Below are positions 18,472 to 28,294 of a DNA stretch of 64,000 nt, piece after piece (position 1 is the first letter of the stretch; every line of letters starts with the position of its first letter). The DNA is from Shimia haliotis (lineage in GTDB: Bacteria; Pseudomonadota; Alphaproteobacteria; Rhodobacterales; Rhodobacteraceae): the NCBI RefSeq assembly GCF_900114415.1, contig NZ_FOSZ01000003.1, forward strand, positions 310,001 through 374,000. The letters are read 5' to 3'. The notes under the pieces are model-generated. The model did no database searches. It worked only from the letters and a program-made list of their open reading frames with translations, and had not been told where the DNA came from. The translations under genes and the position numbers were made by a program.

Positions 18472-18915
18472 ATGCGGTGGATCATAGCAATCGGGTGCGG
18501 AGTGGCGCTGGTGGTCGGGGCGGTCTGGGCAATGCAGGGTGGCACGCAGACCGAAGGGTTACCCTACAATGATGCCGCCAGCGTCGCACGCGGGCAGGCC
18601 CTTTATGCGGAGAATTGTGCGTCTTGCCACGGGGCGGCGTTGGAAGGCGAAGACAACTGGCGTCAGCAAAAGGCCAGCGGCAGAATGCCAGCACCGCCGC
18701 ATGATGCCTCGGGGCACACATGGCATCATTCCGACGACACGCTGATCGCGATCACCACTTTGGGCACGGCCGCCGTTGTCGGGCAAGGCTATGAAAGCGA
18801 TATGCCAGGTTTCGGGGAGAGCCTAAGCGATCGGGACATCCGCGAGGTGCTTGGATTTATCAAAAGCACGTGGCCGGACGAGATCATCGAGCGTCACAAC
18901 AGTATTGGCGGATAA
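18472..18915 (+). CDS. mono-haem c-type cytochrome
   Basis: A 147-residue periplasmic or membrane-anchored cytochrome. The N-terminus [20 protein letters not shown] is a hydrophobic export or anchor segment. The haem-binding motif is [13 protein letters not shown], and the likely distal Met ligand lies in [17 protein letters not shown] 18472 follows AAAAGGAGC. The overall form matches single-domain class I cytochromes (Cytochrome_CBB3 / cytochrome c family) that pass electrons in respiration, but the partner is not evident from the neighbours. Divergent from ispH, with 174 bases between the two starts. Confidence 0.88.
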   Translation: MRWIIAIGCGVALVVGAVWAMQGGTQTEGLPYNDAASVARGQALYAENCASCHGAALEGEDNWRQQKASGRMPAPPHDASGHTWHHSDDTLIAITTLGTAAVVGQGYESDMPGFGESLSDRDIREVLGFIKSTWPDEIIERHNSIGG

Positions 18916-18945
18916 TCTTTGCCGAATTGGTCGCGCCGACAAGAA

Positions 18946-18973
18946 AAAACCGGGACCTTTGGGTCCCGGTTTT
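18946..18973. terminator. bidirectional rho-independent terminator
   Basis: AAAACCGGGACC (18946-18957) pairs perfectly over 12 bases with GGTCCCGGTTTT (18962-18973) around a four-base loop. A-runs on the left and T-runs on the right make it work in both directions, between the convergent cytochrome and NYN genes. Confidence 0.85.
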
Positions 18974-18977
18974 CAGA

Positions 18978-19553
18978 TCACTTTGCAGTGTATTCTTCTT
19001 CGCGCTCACGCTCGGGCATCGGATCGCGTGGCGGGCGGCCGATCACTTCACGTAGGCCGTCGAGTTCGATGAAGTTGTCCGCCTGACGGCGCAGTTCATC
19101 AGAAATCATCGGTGGCTGGCTGCGGATCGTCGAGACAACAGACACGCGCACACCCTGACGCTGCAGGCTTTCAACGAGCGGCCGGAAATCCCCATCTCCG
19201 GAAAACAGCACGATGTGATCGACATGCGGCGCGAGCTCCATAGCGTTAACCGCCAGCTCGATGTCCATGTTGCCTTTGACCTTACGGCGGCCCTGGCTAT
19301 CGGTGTATTCTTTGGCCGCCTTAGTGACCATCGTGAACCCGTTGTAATGCAACCAGTCCACTAGAGGGCGGATCGGAGAATATTCATCATTCTCCAACAA
19401 AGCGGTGTAGTAAAACGCGCGCAGCAACTTACCGCGACGCATGAACTCGGCACGCAACAGTTTGTAGTCGATGTCAAAACCCAACGCCTTGGCTGCGGCA
19501 TAGAGATTCGACCCGTCTATGAACAGCGCCAGCCGTTCGTCTTTGTAAAACAT
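18978..19553 (-). CDS. NYN-domain protein (LabA/DUF88-like)
   Basis: A 191-residue soluble protein of the NYN / PIN-like fold, predicted to be a metal-dependent RNase. The conserved acidic positions are in LALFIDGSNLYAAAK (first Asp), KVKGNMDIELAVNAME and HIVLFSGDGDFRPLVE (GDGDF). The C-terminal tail is highly charged (PMPEREREEEYTAK). ATG 19553 follows AAAGGACATTTTG; a TTG one codon earlier is possible. Homologues are widespread in alphaproteobacteria next to folK and rpoZ, as here. The biological target is unknown. Confidence 0.88.
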   Translation of the reverse strand: MFYKDERLALFIDGSNLYAAAKALGFDIDYKLLRAEFMRRGKLLRAFYYTALLENDEYSPIRPLVDWLHYNGFTMVTKAAKEYTDSQGRRKVKGNMDIELAVNAMELAPHVDHIVLFSGDGDFRPLVESLQRQGVRVSVVSTIRSQPPMISDELRRQADNFIELDGLREVIGRPPRDPMPEREREEEYTAK

Positions 19554-19705
19554 CAAAATGTCCTTTCTGAGCTGTCACGCGTGGAATGTCCCGTGAGTGA
19601 AATGTTGAACGTCCGTGACAGTGCTATAAGGGTAGTGATATTTCCGGCAGCATCAAGGACAGGCCCTGTCTCTTTGGTATAGGTCTGGCAAGAAGCGGTG
19701 GAAAA

Positions 19706-20266
19706 GTGAATAAAAACATAATCTTAGCGCTCGGCGGGAACCTGCCGTCACAGATTGGATCGCCCATTGAGACACTGTCTGGCGCGCTGCGGTGGTTGAA
19801 TGCGGGGGAAACAACTCTCCTCTCGGTGAGCCGATTCTTCGAAACCCCTTGTTTTCCTGCCGGTGCTGGACCGGATTATGTGAATGCCGCCGCCGTGATC
19901 GGGAGTTCGTTGACGCCGTCGGCATTGCTGGCGCGATTGCATGAGATCGAGGCCAAGTTTGGCCGGGAACGGGACACGCGTTGGGGCATGCGAACGCTGG
20001 ATATTGATCTGCTGGCCTATGCCGATGTGGTGCTTCCGGATGCGGACATCCAACGGTCATGGCGTGACCTTCCTATGCGCGAACAGGTGCGCGCGACGCC
20101 TGATCAACTGATTCTTCCGCATCCAAGGCTACAGGACAGGGCGTTTGTTCTGGGGCCTCTCATGGACATTGCGCCACACTGGAAACACCCGTTGTTGGAC
20201 AAAACCGTTGCGCAATTGCACGCGCAATTGCCCGTTGAGGACCTGAAAGCGCTAAAAAGCCTTTGA
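19706..20266 (+). CDS. folK: 2-amino-4-hydroxy-6-hydroxymethyldihydropteridine diphosphokinase
   Basis: Transfers pyrophosphate from ATP to 6-hydroxymethyl-7,8-dihydropterin in folate synthesis. The 186-residue protein has the HPPK hallmarks: ALGGNLPS near the N-terminus, FETPCF, DYVNAAAV, the catalytic signature RWGMRTLDIDLLAY, and LPHPRLQDRAFVLGPL. The start is GTG 19706 with AAGCGGTGG upstream. Folate connects it loosely to fmt elsewhere in the window, but there is no operon link. A 72-base gap separates it from rpoZ. Confidence 0.95.
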   Translation: MNKNIILALGGNLPSQIGSPIETLSGALRWLNAGETTLLSVSRFFETPCFPAGAGPDYVNAAAVIGSSLTPSALLARLHEIEAKFGRERDTRWGMRTLDIDLLAYADVVLPDADIQRSWRDLPMREQVRATPDQLILPHPRLQDRAFVLGPLMDIAPHWKHPLLDKTVAQLHAQLPVEDLKALKSL

Positions 20267-20338
20267 AACGCGCTTGTCACGGGTGAGAATCCCGCATAGA
20301 ACCACGACTTCTGATCAGACCGTAAAATGGAGTGCCGT

Positions 20339-20692
20339 ATGGCCCGCGTAACCGTTGAAGATTGCGTCGACAAGGTTCCGAACCGCTTCGAACTTGTAAT
20401 GCTTGCCAGCCACCGCGCACGTGAAGTGTCCGCAGGTGCGGCCATCACGCTCGACCGTGACAACGACAAAAACCCCGTTGTGGCGCTGCGCGAGATTGCA
20501 GAAGAAACCCAGACTGCCGACGAGTTGCGCGAACGTCTGATCGAGGCCAACCAGAGCCAGATCGAAGTCGACGAGCCCGAAGAAGACAAAATGGCTCTGT
20601 TGATGGGTGCCGAAGCTGACGCGCCGGCGGATGACGACATGTCAGAAGAAAAGCTGCTGCGCGCGCTGATGGAAGCGCAAGGGCAGGGCTAA
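20339..20692 (+). CDS. rpoZ: RNA polymerase omega subunit
   Basis: Omega helps assemble RNA polymerase by chaperoning beta-prime and takes part in ppGpp binding. The protein starts [20 protein letters not shown], the standard omega N-terminus, followed by [13 protein letters not shown] and [12 protein letters not shown]. Length is 117 residues, longer than the E. coli protein because of an acidic C-terminal tail (EVDEPEEDK and [10 protein letters not shown]), a common feature in Rhodobacteraceae. It is 24 bases upstream of the ppGpp synthetase/hydrolase gene, a conserved pairing that fits the role of omega in the stringent response. Confidence 0.96.
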   Translation: MARVTVEDCVDKVPNRFELVMLASHRAREVSAGAAITLDRDNDKNPVVALREIAEETQTADELRERLIEANQSQIEVDEPEEDKMALLMGAEADAPADDDMSEEKLLRALMEAQGQG

Positions 20693-20716
20693 GCCGCGAG
20701 GCTTAAAGGAAGTTGC

Positions 20717-22879
20717 ATGGCCAAAACAGACGACAAGGTCGCCCTTTTTCCGGCAGATGATCTTGTCGCGCTTGTCCGCGCCTACAACCCCCGTACAAAC
20801 GAAGCGTTGATCCGCGCGGCCTATGACTTTGGCCGCGCGATGCACGAAGGGCAGTTCCGCCACTCCGGCGAGCCCTACTTCACTCACCCCATTGATGTCG
20901 CCTGTATTCTGGCCGAGCAGCATCTTGATGATGCCTCGATCATTACTGCTCTTTTGCATGACACGATTGAGGACACCAAAGCGTCACACGATGTGGTGGT
21001 CGAGAAGTTTGGCGAAGAGATTGCCGGCCTTGTGGATGGCGTCACCAAGTTGACCAATCTGCAACTCAGTTCGACCGAGACCAAGCAGGCGGAAAATTTC
21101 CGCAAGCTGTTCATGGCGATGTCCAAAGACCTGCGGGTTATCCTGGTCAAGCTTGCCGACCGTTTGCACAATATGCGCACGATCAAGGCGATGCGCCCTG
21201 ACAAGCAGGCGCAAAAAGCGCGCGAAACAATGGATATTTATGCCCCCCTTGCGGGCCGCATGGGTATGCAGTGGATGCGCGAAGAGCTGGAAGACCTCGC
21301 GTTCAAAGTGCTGAACACCGAGGGGCGGGCGTCGATCATCCGCCGCTTTATCACGTTGCAGAAAGAAACCGGCGATGTGATCGAACGCACCACCGGCGAC
21401 ATGGAATCCGAACTGGAAGCTGCCGGCATCAAAGCCGCCGTCATGGGGCGCGCGAAAAAGCCGTACTCGATCTGGCGCAAGATGCAGGAAAAGGATCAGG
21501 GTTTCTCGCGGCTGTCCGACATCTATGGGTTCCGCATCATCACCGAGAGCGAGCAGGACTGTTACCGCGTTCTTGGCGTGATTCACCAACGCTGGCGTGC
21601 GGTGCCCGGGCGGTTCAAGGATTACATCAGCCAACCGAAATCCAACGGCTACCGGTCAATTCACACGACGGTTTCAGGCCGCAACGGGCGCCGCGTCGAG
21701 GTGCAAATCCGCACCCAGCAGATGCATGATGTGGCCGAGTCCGGTGTGGCGGCGCATTGGTCCTATAAGGACGGTGTGCGCGGTGAAAACCCTTTTGCCG
21801 TCGATCCGGTGAAATGGATTTCCGGTCTGACCGAACAATTTGACGCAGAAGAAGATCACGAGGATTTCCTCGAAGCTGTGAAGCTTGAGATGTATTCGGA
21901 TCAGGTGTTCTGCTTCACCCCGAAGGGCGAAGTTGTGAAGCTGCCGCGCGGAGCCACGCCGATTGATTTTGCCTACGCGATTCACACGCGCATCGGACAT
22001 GCCTGTGTCGGGGCCAAGATTGACCATCGTCGCGTGCCGCTTTGGACGCGGGTCAAAAACGGTCAATCCGTGGAGATCATCACCGCTGAAGGCCAGATGC
22101 CGCAGGCCACTTGGCTTGATATTGCCACCACCGGCAAGGCCCGCACGGCCATCCGCCGCGCGCTGCGCGAGTTGGATCGGGAACGCTATGTCAAGCTGGG
22201 CGGGCAATTGGCAGTGGCCGCTTTCGAGCAGGTCAACAAAAAGCCGACGGACAAAGCACTGGGGCTGGCGGTCAAACATTTCCGGCTCAAGGACAAGGAC
22301 GAACTGCTGGCGCGTCTTGGGTCGGCAGAATTGAGCGGTGTCGAAGTGGTTCAGGCGGTCTATCCTGAGCTCGCGCCGCATGAGACCGAAGAAGTCACGC
22401 CGGAACGGGCTGTGATCGGCCTGTCTGCGGACCAGAGTTTTCAGCGCGCCAAATGCTGTCAGCCTTTGCCCGGGGAGCGGATTGTCGGCATCACCTATCG
22501 CGGGCAGGGCGTTGTCGTGCATGCGATTGATTGCGACAGCCTGTCCAACTACGAAGATCAGCCGGATCGCTGGCTTGATCTGCATTGGCAGGCGGGCAAG
22601 TTCAAAGCGATCTTTGAGGTCAACCTTTGGGTGACGATCGGCAATGACGCCGGGGTGCTGGGACGTATTTGCACATTGATCGGAGAGAACAAGGCCAATA
22701 TCTCCAATCTAGAGTTTGTTGATCGCAAGCCTGATTTCTATCGGTTGCTTGTCGGCGTGGAGCTTGCGGATGCGGAGCATCTGCATACGCTCATGTTGGC
22801 GTTGCAAGCCGAGAACGACGTGGCCGAGATCTCTCGCTATCGCAACCCAGAGCAGGCACGCGCACCAAGCGGGACCTGA
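20717..22879 (+). CDS. spoT: bifunctional (p)ppGpp synthetase/hydrolase (RelA/SpoT homologue)
   Basis: The single Rel enzyme expected of alphaproteobacteria, which makes and degrades the alarmone (p)ppGpp. Domains in order over 720 residues: HD hydrolase (about 30-180) with TALLHDTIEDT showing the metal-binding His-Asp pair; nucleotidyltransferase synthetase (about 230-360) with IYGFRII, KDYISQPKSNGYRSIH and EVQIRTQQMH; TGS (about 390-455, VFCFTPKGEVVKLPRGATP); a middle region with CCQPLPGERIVGI; and ACT (about 640-715, NDAGVLGRICTLIGENKANI). Both catalytic domains look intact. It follows rpoZ and is probably co-transcribed with it. Confidence 0.96.
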   Translation: MAKTDDKVALFPADDLVALVRAYNPRTNEALIRAAYDFGRAMHEGQFRHSGEPYFTHPIDVACILAEQHLDDASIITALLHDTIEDTKASHDVVVEKFGEEIAGLVDGVTKLTNLQLSSTETKQAENFRKLFMAMSKDLRVILVKLADRLHNMRTIKAMRPDKQAQKARETMDIYAPLAGRMGMQWMREELEDLAFKVLNTEGRASIIRRFITLQKETGDVIERTTGDMESELEAAGIKAAVMGRAKKPYSIWRKMQEKDQGFSRLSDIYGFRIITESEQDCYRVLGVIHQRWRAVPGRFKDYISQPKSNGYRSIHTTVSGRNGRRVEVQIRTQQMHDVAESGVAAHWSYKDGVRGENPFAVDPVKWISGLTEQFDAEEDHEDFLEAVKLEMYSDQVFCFTPKGEVVKLPRGATPIDFAYAIHTRIGHACVGAKIDHRRVPLWTRVKNGQSVEIITAEGQMPQATWLDIATTGKARTAIRRALRELDRERYVKLGGQLAVAAFEQVNKKPTDKALGLAVKHFRLKDKDELLARLGSAELSGVEVVQAVYPELAPHETEEVTPERAVIGLSADQSFQRAKCCQPLPGERIVGITYRGQGVVVHAIDCDSLSNYEDQPDRWLDLHWQAGKFKAIFEVNLWVTIGNDAGVLGRICTLIGENKANISNLEFVDRKPDFYRLLVGVELADAEHLHTLMLALQAENDVAEISRYRNPEQARAPSGT

Positions 22880-22899
22880 CAACCGAGGACGCCCCGAAG

Positions 22900-23580
22900 G
22901 TGGTATTCAAGCGCCGCGACAGACGACCAATCCTTCAGGTTCTGGGGGAGTTCTTCTATCCGCGCGGTGGATGGACGCGGGCTGCACGCTATGTTCAGCA
23001 CCGCCTGCGGCGTCTACCTGGCTCTCCGGAAACCATCGCTCGCGGCGTCTGGTGTGGCGTGTTTACGACCTTTACGCCTTTTTACGGGCTCCACTTTGTG
23101 GTCGCCGCCGTTCTCGCGCGCATCTTGAATGGCAACCTTCTCGCCGCCTTGCTGGCAACGTTTTTTGGCAATCCGCTGACCTATGTGCCGATTGGGGTTG
23201 TGTCTCTGAAAACAGGCCATTTCCTTTTGGGGACCGAGTTTGAAGAAGGTGAACACAAGACGCTGGGAAGCAAGTTTGCCGATGCAGGGGGCGATCTGTG
23301 GCACAACTTTTTTGCTATGTTCACAGACAAGGTCGCCGACTGGCATGGCCTGCGCATTTTTTACGATGAGGTGTTCTATCCCTATTTGATTGGCGGCATC
23401 ATCCCCGGGATCCTTGCGGCGACGATTGCTTACTACCTGTCGGTGCCGGTGATCCGTGCCTATCAGAAATCCCGATCCGCGCGCATTCAGAAAAAGATCA
23501 TGAAGGTGCGCGCCGCCGCTGCGGAACATGTGGCCCGCACGCAAGAAGAACAGGCGCAAAACGGCCCTCCGAAATCCTGA
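22900..23580 (+). CDS. DUF2062 membrane protein
   Basis: A 226-residue protein with two to three membrane segments. The stretch [20 protein letters not shown] and the following [15 protein letters not shown] are the core of DUF2062, often found in proteins next to rel or glycosyltransferase genes. A second hydrophobic region ([20 protein letters not shown]) precedes a basic C-terminal tail of about 50 residues rich in Lys, Arg and Ala. The start is GTG 22900, 20 bases after the rel stop, within a run CCGAAGG. The function of the domain is unknown. Confidence 0.85.
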   Translation: MVFKRRDRRPILQVLGEFFYPRGGWTRAARYVQHRLRRLPGSPETIARGVWCGVFTTFTPFYGLHFVVAAVLARILNGNLLAALLATFFGNPLTYVPIGVVSLKTGHFLLGTEFEEGEHKTLGSKFADAGGDLWHNFFAMFTDKVADWHGLRIFYDEVFYPYLIGGIIPGILAATIAYYLSVPVIRAYQKSRSARIQKKIMKVRAAAAEHVARTQEEQAQNGPPKS

Positions 23581-23647
23581 AAAAAACCGGTTTTCCTCTG
23601 AGCGCGCCCGCCGTAGTGTCAGGCCAACGATCACAGGAGAAAATGCC

Positions 23648-24382
23648 ATGCTGCGCCTTGGTGTGAACATCGACCACGTTGCCACCGTGCGGAACGCACG
23701 CGGTTCTGAATATCCCGACCCCGTGCGTGCAGCGAAACTGGCCGAAGCAGCCGGAGCTGACGGCATTACCGCGCATTTGCGTGAGGACCGTCGCCACATC
23801 GCGGATGCGGATATCGATGCGCTTATGGAGGCGCTGACGGTGCCGCTGAACTTTGAGATGGCGGCTACTGAGGAGATGCAGCAAATCGCCTTGCGGCACA
23901 AACCGCATGCGGTGTGCATTGTGCCGGAGAAGCGCGAGGAACGGACGACCGAGGGCGGGCTTGAGGTCGCGCGCGAGGAAAACAAGCTGGCGCATTTCAT
24001 TGCGCCATTGCGCGACGTTGGATGCCGCGTGTCGATCTTTATTGCGGCCGATCAGGCCCAGATCGAAGCTGCCAACCGTATTGGCGCGCAGGTGATTGAA
24101 TTGCACACCGGAGCCTACTGCGATTTTCACGCGGAGGGTCGCTTTGAAGAGCGCGACGCAGAACTGGCGCGCCTGACCGAGATGGCGGCCTTCGCCCACT
24201 CCCTTGGGCTTGAGGTTCATGCGGGCCACGGTCTGACCTACGACACCGTTGCGCCTATCGCGGCTTTGCCGGAGGTCATGGAGCTTAATATCGGCCACTT
24301 CCTGATCGGTGAGTCGATCTTCCTGGGGCTGGATCCAGCCATCAAGGAAATGCGCCGCATCATGGATGAGGCGCGCGCGTGA
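23648..24382 (+). CDS. pdxJ: pyridoxine 5'-phosphate synthase
   Basis: Condenses 3-amino-1-hydroxyacetone phosphate with 1-deoxy-D-xylulose 5-phosphate to form pyridoxine 5'-phosphate. The 244-residue TIM-barrel protein begins [20 protein letters not shown], followed by [14 protein letters not shown], the [16 protein letters not shown] segment and the C-terminal phosphate-binding [18 protein letters not shown] 23648 is preceded by ACAGGAGAAAATGCC. The 3' end overlaps the LysE exporter start (GTGA). The short palindrome AAAACCGGTTTT at 23583-23594 lies between it and DUF2062. Confidence 0.97.
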   Translation: MLRLGVNIDHVATVRNARGSEYPDPVRAAKLAEAAGADGITAHLREDRRHIADADIDALMEALTVPLNFEMAATEEMQQIALRHKPHAVCIVPEKREERTTEGGLEVAREENKLAHFIAPLRDVGCRVSIFIAADQAQIEAANRIGAQVIELHTGAYCDFHAEGRFEERDAELARLTEMAAFAHSLGLEVHAGHGLTYDTVAPIAALPEVMELNIGHFLIGESIFLGLDPAIKEMRRIMDEARA

Positions 24383-25005
24383 TCACGCCTGAGTTTATCG
24401 CGATCTGGATTGCGTGGTTGATGGCGGGCGGGTCTCCGGGGCCGGCCACCATGGGCATCGCAGGCACCGCGATGAGCGAAGGCCGACGCCCTGCCTTAGC
24501 CTTCGCGCTCGGCATCCTTGCCGGTTCGGCAAGCTGGGGCATCGCTGCGGCTTTGGGGTTGTCGGCGGTGATGCTCGCAAATGTCTGGCTCTTTGAGCTG
24601 TTGCGCTATGCAGGCGCGGCCTATCTTGGCTGGCTGGCGATTAAGGCTCTGAAACGCGCCGCTTCGCCCCAGAATGCGGCCGTCGGGACGCCGTTTAAGG
24701 GCAGTTTCCGCACCCTTTTTGCCAAAGGCGCTGCGATCCATATTACCAATCCCAAGGCCATCCTGAGCTGGGCTTCGATTTATGCGATCGTTGCACCGGC
24801 CACGGCCACACCGGCCACGCTTTTTGGATATTTCAGCTTGCTTTATGCGGGCTCAATCCTGGTCTTTGTCGGCTATGCTGTTCTGTTTTCGTCAGAACGG
24901 GTTGTGCGCGGCTACCGCCGGGCCAGCCGTGCCTTTGACCTCGCCTTTGCGGGGTTCTTTGGTTTTGCCGGCTATAAGATCCTGACGGCAAGACTTGAGA
25001 ATTGA
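24379..25005 (+). CDS. LysE-family translocator
   Basis: A second LysE/RhtB-type exporter of 208 residues with about six membrane segments. The family signature is [20 protein letters not shown], and the middle motif is [16 protein letters not shown]. It starts at GTG 24379, overlapping the pdxJ stop. Its substrate is unknown; proximity to pdxJ is conserved operon structure rather than proof of a shared pathway. Identity with the LysE protein at 16260 looks low, so the two are not a recent duplication. Confidence 0.87.
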   Translation: MITPEFIAIWIAWLMAGGSPGPATMGIAGTAMSEGRRPALAFALGILAGSASWGIAAALGLSAVMLANVWLFELLRYAGAAYLGWLAIKALKRAASPQNAAVGTPFKGSFRTLFAKGAAIHITNPKAILSWASIYAIVAPATATPATLFGYFSLLYAGSILVFVGYAVLFSSERVVRGYRRASRAFDLAFAGFFGFAGYKILTARLEN

Positions 25006-25013
25006 GAGATGAG

Positions 25014-25472
25014 ATGAACCAACAGATCAACCTGCGCAAATATGCGCTTGTCTTTGTTTTGACGGTGTTTGGCCTTTTGGCAGTGGGGTTGGGTTTGAAC
25101 CTGATCGGGTTTCCTTTGCCGCCAGGGCTGCAAACCTGGTTGCCGCCAGCCATTGCAGCCCTTGTGATCGGTCAAGAGGTGGCGCGGACCTCCGATGTGC
25201 CGCCGAGTGCGGGCGCCTATTGGAAAATCGGTCTGCGGCTCACTGCGGTCGCTGCTGTCTTGCATCTGATCATCGCCACGGTGGTCTTTGTTGGCCTGTC
25301 CGTGTTTGCTGGCGGCAATGTGCTGGGTCAGTTTGCGGTTGTCGGTTTGCCCGGACTTTTGATCATCGCCGGTCTCATGGTGATGGCGATTTACCTGTCC
25401 AACGTGGCGTTTCTTTGGATGGGCGTCAAAACCACGCTGCGGGCCAAGGACCGCATGGGGCGCGGCCAGTGA
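25014..25472 (+). CDS. four-helix membrane protein, ABZJ_00895-like
   Basis: A 152-residue protein with four hydrophobic segments: LVFVLTVFGLLAVGLGL, LPPAIAALVIG, VAAVLHLIIATVVFVGL and LPGLLIIAGLMVMAIYL. The pattern resembles the ABZJ_00895 family of small bacterial membrane proteins of unknown function. I choose ATG 25014 (MNQQINLRKY), since GAGAGATGAG lies just upstream; a TTG at 25002 overlapping the LysE stop is the alternative. Its stop overlaps the next gene's GTG by four bases, so it is coupled to the Dabb protein. Confidence 0.7.
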   Translation: MNQQINLRKYALVFVLTVFGLLAVGLGLNLIGFPLPPGLQTWLPPAIAALVIGQEVARTSDVPPSAGAYWKIGLRLTAVAAVLHLIIATVVFVGLSVFAGGNVLGQFAVVGLPGLLIIAGLMVMAIYLSNVAFLWMGVKTTLRAKDRMGRGQ

Positions 25473-25780
25473 TCCGCCATATTGTCATGCTGAGCCTGCG
25501 GCCAGCGGTACAGGCCCCGCTGGAGGTGGTGTTGGGCAAGCTTGAAGAATTGGTCAACGAGCTTGAGGGCTGTTCCAATTTTGTGGCGGGCCCCAACCGA
25601 GACTTTGAGAACAAGTCGCCGGATTACCCATTTGGCTTTATGTTTGATGCCGAAGATACGGAGGCCCTAAGGGCCTATGCAGAGCACCCACAGCATATCG
25701 CATTGGGCGGGCGACTGGTTGCGATGTGCGACGGCGGGGCCGCAGGCATCCGTGTCTATGACCTTGAGATTGCTTCCTGA
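25469..25780 (+). CDS. Dabb-family (stress-responsive A/B barrel) protein
   Basis: A 103-residue protein that starts at GTG 25469 overlapping the upstream stop. VIRHIVMLSLRPA is the typical first strand of the dimeric alpha/beta-barrel (Dabb) domain, and FGFMFDAEDTEALRAYAEHP with the following His is the typical last helix. Members of this family are often dimeric and small; some bind hydrophobic ligands or act in polyketide cyclisation, but most lack a known role. No catalytic claim can be made here. Confidence 0.82.
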   Translation: MIRHIVMLSLRPAVQAPLEVVLGKLEELVNELEGCSNFVAGPNRDFENKSPDYPFGFMFDAEDTEALRAYAEHPQHIALGGRLVAMCDGGAAGIRVYDLEIAS

Positions 25781-25856
25781 AACCCAATCGGATTTCACCT
25801 CGCTTTTCCCGCGATTTTGGGCTTTTCTGATCCCACAAATCTTTGGGATGAAATCT

Positions 25857-26309
25857 ATGAGCCGCTTTTCGTATTTCGTATTGAGCCTGTTCACACTTTG
25901 CGCCGGACCGGCCGTTGCGCAACAGGCTTTTGAATGTGACTGGCCGGCGCGTGCGGATGCCATAGTCGAACCTTGGGAAGAGAACAGCCGCAGTTTTGCT
26001 AATGGCGATGTGCGCTTGGCTGTGCTGGACACCATCGAGCCTGCGGCTGCGGCCTTTCACTTGCTGGTGCTTTCGCCCCCCTATGACGAAGTTGGCGGCC
26101 GACAGTGTCGTATCCTGTCGCTTGACGAAGGACTCGGATTTGCGGGATTGGACTTCTCTTCATTGAACGCCAGCTATGACCCTTCTGCGGGGCTGGTTTT
26201 TGACATCAACGCATCGCTTTATGACGTGGACACAGGCACCTCAGAGACGCATCGTCTGGTGTTCACACTTAGTCAGGCGACTGGCGACATTCAGGCCATG
26301 TGGCCATGA
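25857..26309 (+). CDS. secreted hypothetical protein upstream of acpS
   Basis: A protein of about 150 residues with a signal peptide ([22 protein letters not shown]), so it is likely periplasmic. The mature part has two cysteines (in FECDWP and RQCRIL) and strand-rich segments such as [12 protein letters not shown] and [19 protein letters not shown] do not recognise a family. Either ATG 25848 or ATG 25857 may be used; the second has GGGAT at a better distance. Its last codons overlap acpS by four bases, so it is co-translated with it. Confidence 0.72.
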   Translation: MSRFSYFVLSLFTLCAGPAVAQQAFECDWPARADAIVEPWEENSRSFANGDVRLAVLDTIEPAAAAFHLLVLSPPYDEVGGRQCRILSLDEGLGFAGLDFSSLNASYDPSAGLVFDINASLYDVDTGTSETHRLVFTLSQATGDIQAMWP

Positions 26310-26719
26310 TCCTCGGTGTCGGCACGGATCTTGCGAATATTGACCGCATCGCGGGGACGCTGGAGCGTTTCGGGGATCGGTTTCGCAACCGTGTCTTTAC
26401 CGAGATTGAACAGGCCAAAGCCGAACGCCGTTTGGATACGGTTGGCACCTATGCCAAACGCTGGGCGGCCAAGGAGGCGTGCTCCAAGGCGTTGGGCACA
26501 GGTCTGCGCATGGGCATCAGTTGGAAAGACATGGCGGTGAGCAACCTGCGCACCGGGCAGCCGATCATGCACGTTACCGGATGGGCGGCGCAGCGGCTTC
26601 AGGAAATGACGCCTGAGGGTCACGAGGCCATCATCCACGTCACCCTGACGGACGATCATCCATGGGCACAGGCCTTTGTGGTGATAGAAGCGCGTCCCAT
26701 CGCGGCCATGCCGGGTTGA
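26306..26719 (+). CDS. acpS: holo-[acyl-carrier-protein] synthase
   Basis: Attaches the 4'-phosphopantetheine arm from CoA to acyl carrier protein. The 137-residue protein begins [16 protein letters not shown], with the Asp of the metal site, and has the second signature [18 protein letters not shown], which supplies the Glu and Lys. The C-terminus has [15 protein letters not shown] 26306 overlaps the preceding stop; GTG 26300 would add two residues. Together with lepB, rnc, era and recO it forms the conserved alphaproteobacterial order. Confidence 0.95.
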   Translation: MILGVGTDLANIDRIAGTLERFGDRFRNRVFTEIEQAKAERRLDTVGTYAKRWAAKEACSKALGTGLRMGISWKDMAVSNLRTGQPIMHVTGWAAQRLQEMTPEGHEAIIHVTLTDDHPWAQAFVVIEARPIAAMPG

Positions 26720-26773
26720 CTTGCCCCGCCCGCAGACGCATGTAACCCCCGACCTAACGCGGAGAGTCCCGAA

Positions 26774-27610
26774 ATGGCCGACAAAGCCAAGCAAGACAAC
26801 GGCATCGTTGAAACCATCAAGACCATTGTCTATGCGCTTTTGATTGCGGGTGTTTTCCGCACGCTGTTCTTTCAACCGTTCTGGATCCCCTCGGGGTCGA
26901 TGAAAGACACATTGCTAATCGGAGATTTCCTCTTCGTGAACAAGATGACCTATGGCTATTCCTATGCGTCGTGCCCGTCGATCCGCATTCAGCGGTTGGG
27001 CATCAACATTGACGCCAAAGACATCTGCGGATGGTTTGACGGTGACAACACACGTTTGTTCGGCGGTGAACCGGAACGTGGCGATGTGGTGGTCTTCCGG
27101 CATCCGGTGTCTGGCCAGGACTACATCAAACGCCTGATTGGTATGCCTGGCGACAAGGTTCAGATCAAAGCGGGGCTGCCTTACATCAATGGCGTTCCGG
27201 TCAAGCAGATGCCCGATGGTGTCTTTGAGGAACTCAAAGAGCCGCAAGGACCAGAACGTCGCCCGCCGTCCTGTGAAAACGATCCGGTCGGCTTGGGGGG
27301 CGTTTGTGTCAAATCGCGCGCCATCGAGACATTGCCCAATGGAAAATCCTATGCGGTGCTCAATATCGGCAACCGCAGCGAAGACAACACGGGCATCTAT
27401 ACGGTGCCTGAGGGTCAGTACTTCTTTATGGGTGACAACCGCGACAATTCGATCGACAGCCGCGTAGGCCCGGCCCGCCGTGGCGTGGGTTTTGTGCCCT
27501 ATGAAAATCTGATCGGCCGCGCAGACCGCATCATGTTCTCCTCCGGTGGACGTTCCATGTTCTACTTCTGGACATGGCGGGGGGATCGTTTCTTCAAGGC
27601 CATCGAGTGA
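26774..27610 (+). CDS. lepB: signal peptidase I
   Basis: Membrane-anchored serine protease that removes Sec and Tat signal peptides. A single N-terminal membrane segment ([20 protein letters not shown]) is followed by box B with the nucleophile ([14 protein letters not shown]), box C (GDVVVFRHP), box D with the catalytic Lys ([12 protein letters not shown]) and box E ([14 protein letters not shown]). The length of 278 residues is usual. A cysteine pair in the middle (PPSCEND and GGVCVKS) matches the disulfide-bearing insert in many proteobacterial LepB proteins. Its stop overlaps the GTG of rnc. Confidence 0.96.
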   Translation: MADKAKQDNGIVETIKTIVYALLIAGVFRTLFFQPFWIPSGSMKDTLLIGDFLFVNKMTYGYSYASCPSIRIQRLGINIDAKDICGWFDGDNTRLFGGEPERGDVVVFRHPVSGQDYIKRLIGMPGDKVQIKAGLPYINGVPVKQMPDGVFEELKEPQGPERRPPSCENDPVGLGGVCVKSRAIETLPNGKSYAVLNIGNRSEDNTGIYTVPEGQYFFMGDNRDNSIDSRVGPARRGVGFVPYENLIGRADRIMFSSGGRSMFYFWTWRGDRFFKAIE

Positions 27611-28290
27611 AAGTTGCGAACGAACTCAAGGCCCTAGAGGCACGTTTGGGGCATTCGTTTTCGCGCCCCGAGCTTTTGGTGCGCGCTGTGACGCATTCCT
27701 CGATGAGTTCGCCGACCAGACAGGACAACCAGCGTCTCGAGTTTCTCGGAGATCGCGTGCTGGGTCTTGTGATGGCAGAAGCGCTGCTGGAACATGACAA
27801 ATCCGCGTCTGAAGGGCAGCTGGCACCACGGTTCAATGCGCTTGTGCGCAAAGAAGCCTGTGCCGACGTGGCCCGCGAGATCGATCTTGGTGCGGCGCTC
27901 AAGCTGGGGCGCTCGGAAATGATGTCGGGCGGCCGTCGCAAGCAGGCGCTGCTGGGCGATGCGATGGAGGCGGTCATTGCCGCGGTTTATCGCGACGCGG
28001 GGTTTGACGTCGCGCGGGCGATGATCCTGCGCCTTTGGGGCAGTCGCGTGCAAAGCGTCGAGGCAGATGCCCGCGATCCCAAAACCTCGCTTCAGGAATG
28101 GGCGCAGGCGCGCAAACTTCCGCCACCGAGATACGAGATGGTCAAACGCTCAGGCCCCGACCATGCGCCGGTGTTCACGATATCCGTGCAGCTGGAAAAC
28201 GGCATGGCTGCTGAGGCCACAGACAATTCCAAGCGCAAGGCGGAACAGGCGGCTGCCAAGGCGATGCTGGCGGAGGTGGAGAAGGGATGA
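27607..28290 (+). CDS. rnc: ribonuclease III
   Basis: Cuts double-stranded RNA in rRNA maturation and mRNA decay. The 227-residue protein has the RNase III domain with signature [18 protein letters not shown] (first metal-binding Glu and Asp) and [14 protein letters not shown] (second Asp and Glu). The double-stranded-RNA-binding domain comes after residue 155 ([18 protein letters not shown] and [14 protein letters not shown]). The start is GTG 27607, overlapping the lepB stop; an in-frame upstream ATG inside lepB gives a non-homologous extension. Two short inverted repeats follow in the gap before era. Confidence 0.96.
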   Translation: MKVANELKALEARLGHSFSRPELLVRAVTHSSMSSPTRQDNQRLEFLGDRVLGLVMAEALLEHDKSASEGQLAPRFNALVRKEACADVAREIDLGAALKLGRSEMMSGGRRKQALLGDAMEAVIAAVYRDAGFDVARAMILRLWGSRVQSVEADARDPKTSLQEWAQARKLPPPRYEMVKRSGPDHAPVFTISVQLENGMAAEATDNSKRKAEQAAAKAMLAEVEKG

Positions 28291-28294
28291 GGAA

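Noticed and set aside
23583-23594. AAAACCGGTTTT palindrome after DUF2062
   Set aside because: A self-complementary 12-mer without loop cannot form a good terminator, and there is no regulator evidence; left as a note under pdxJ.
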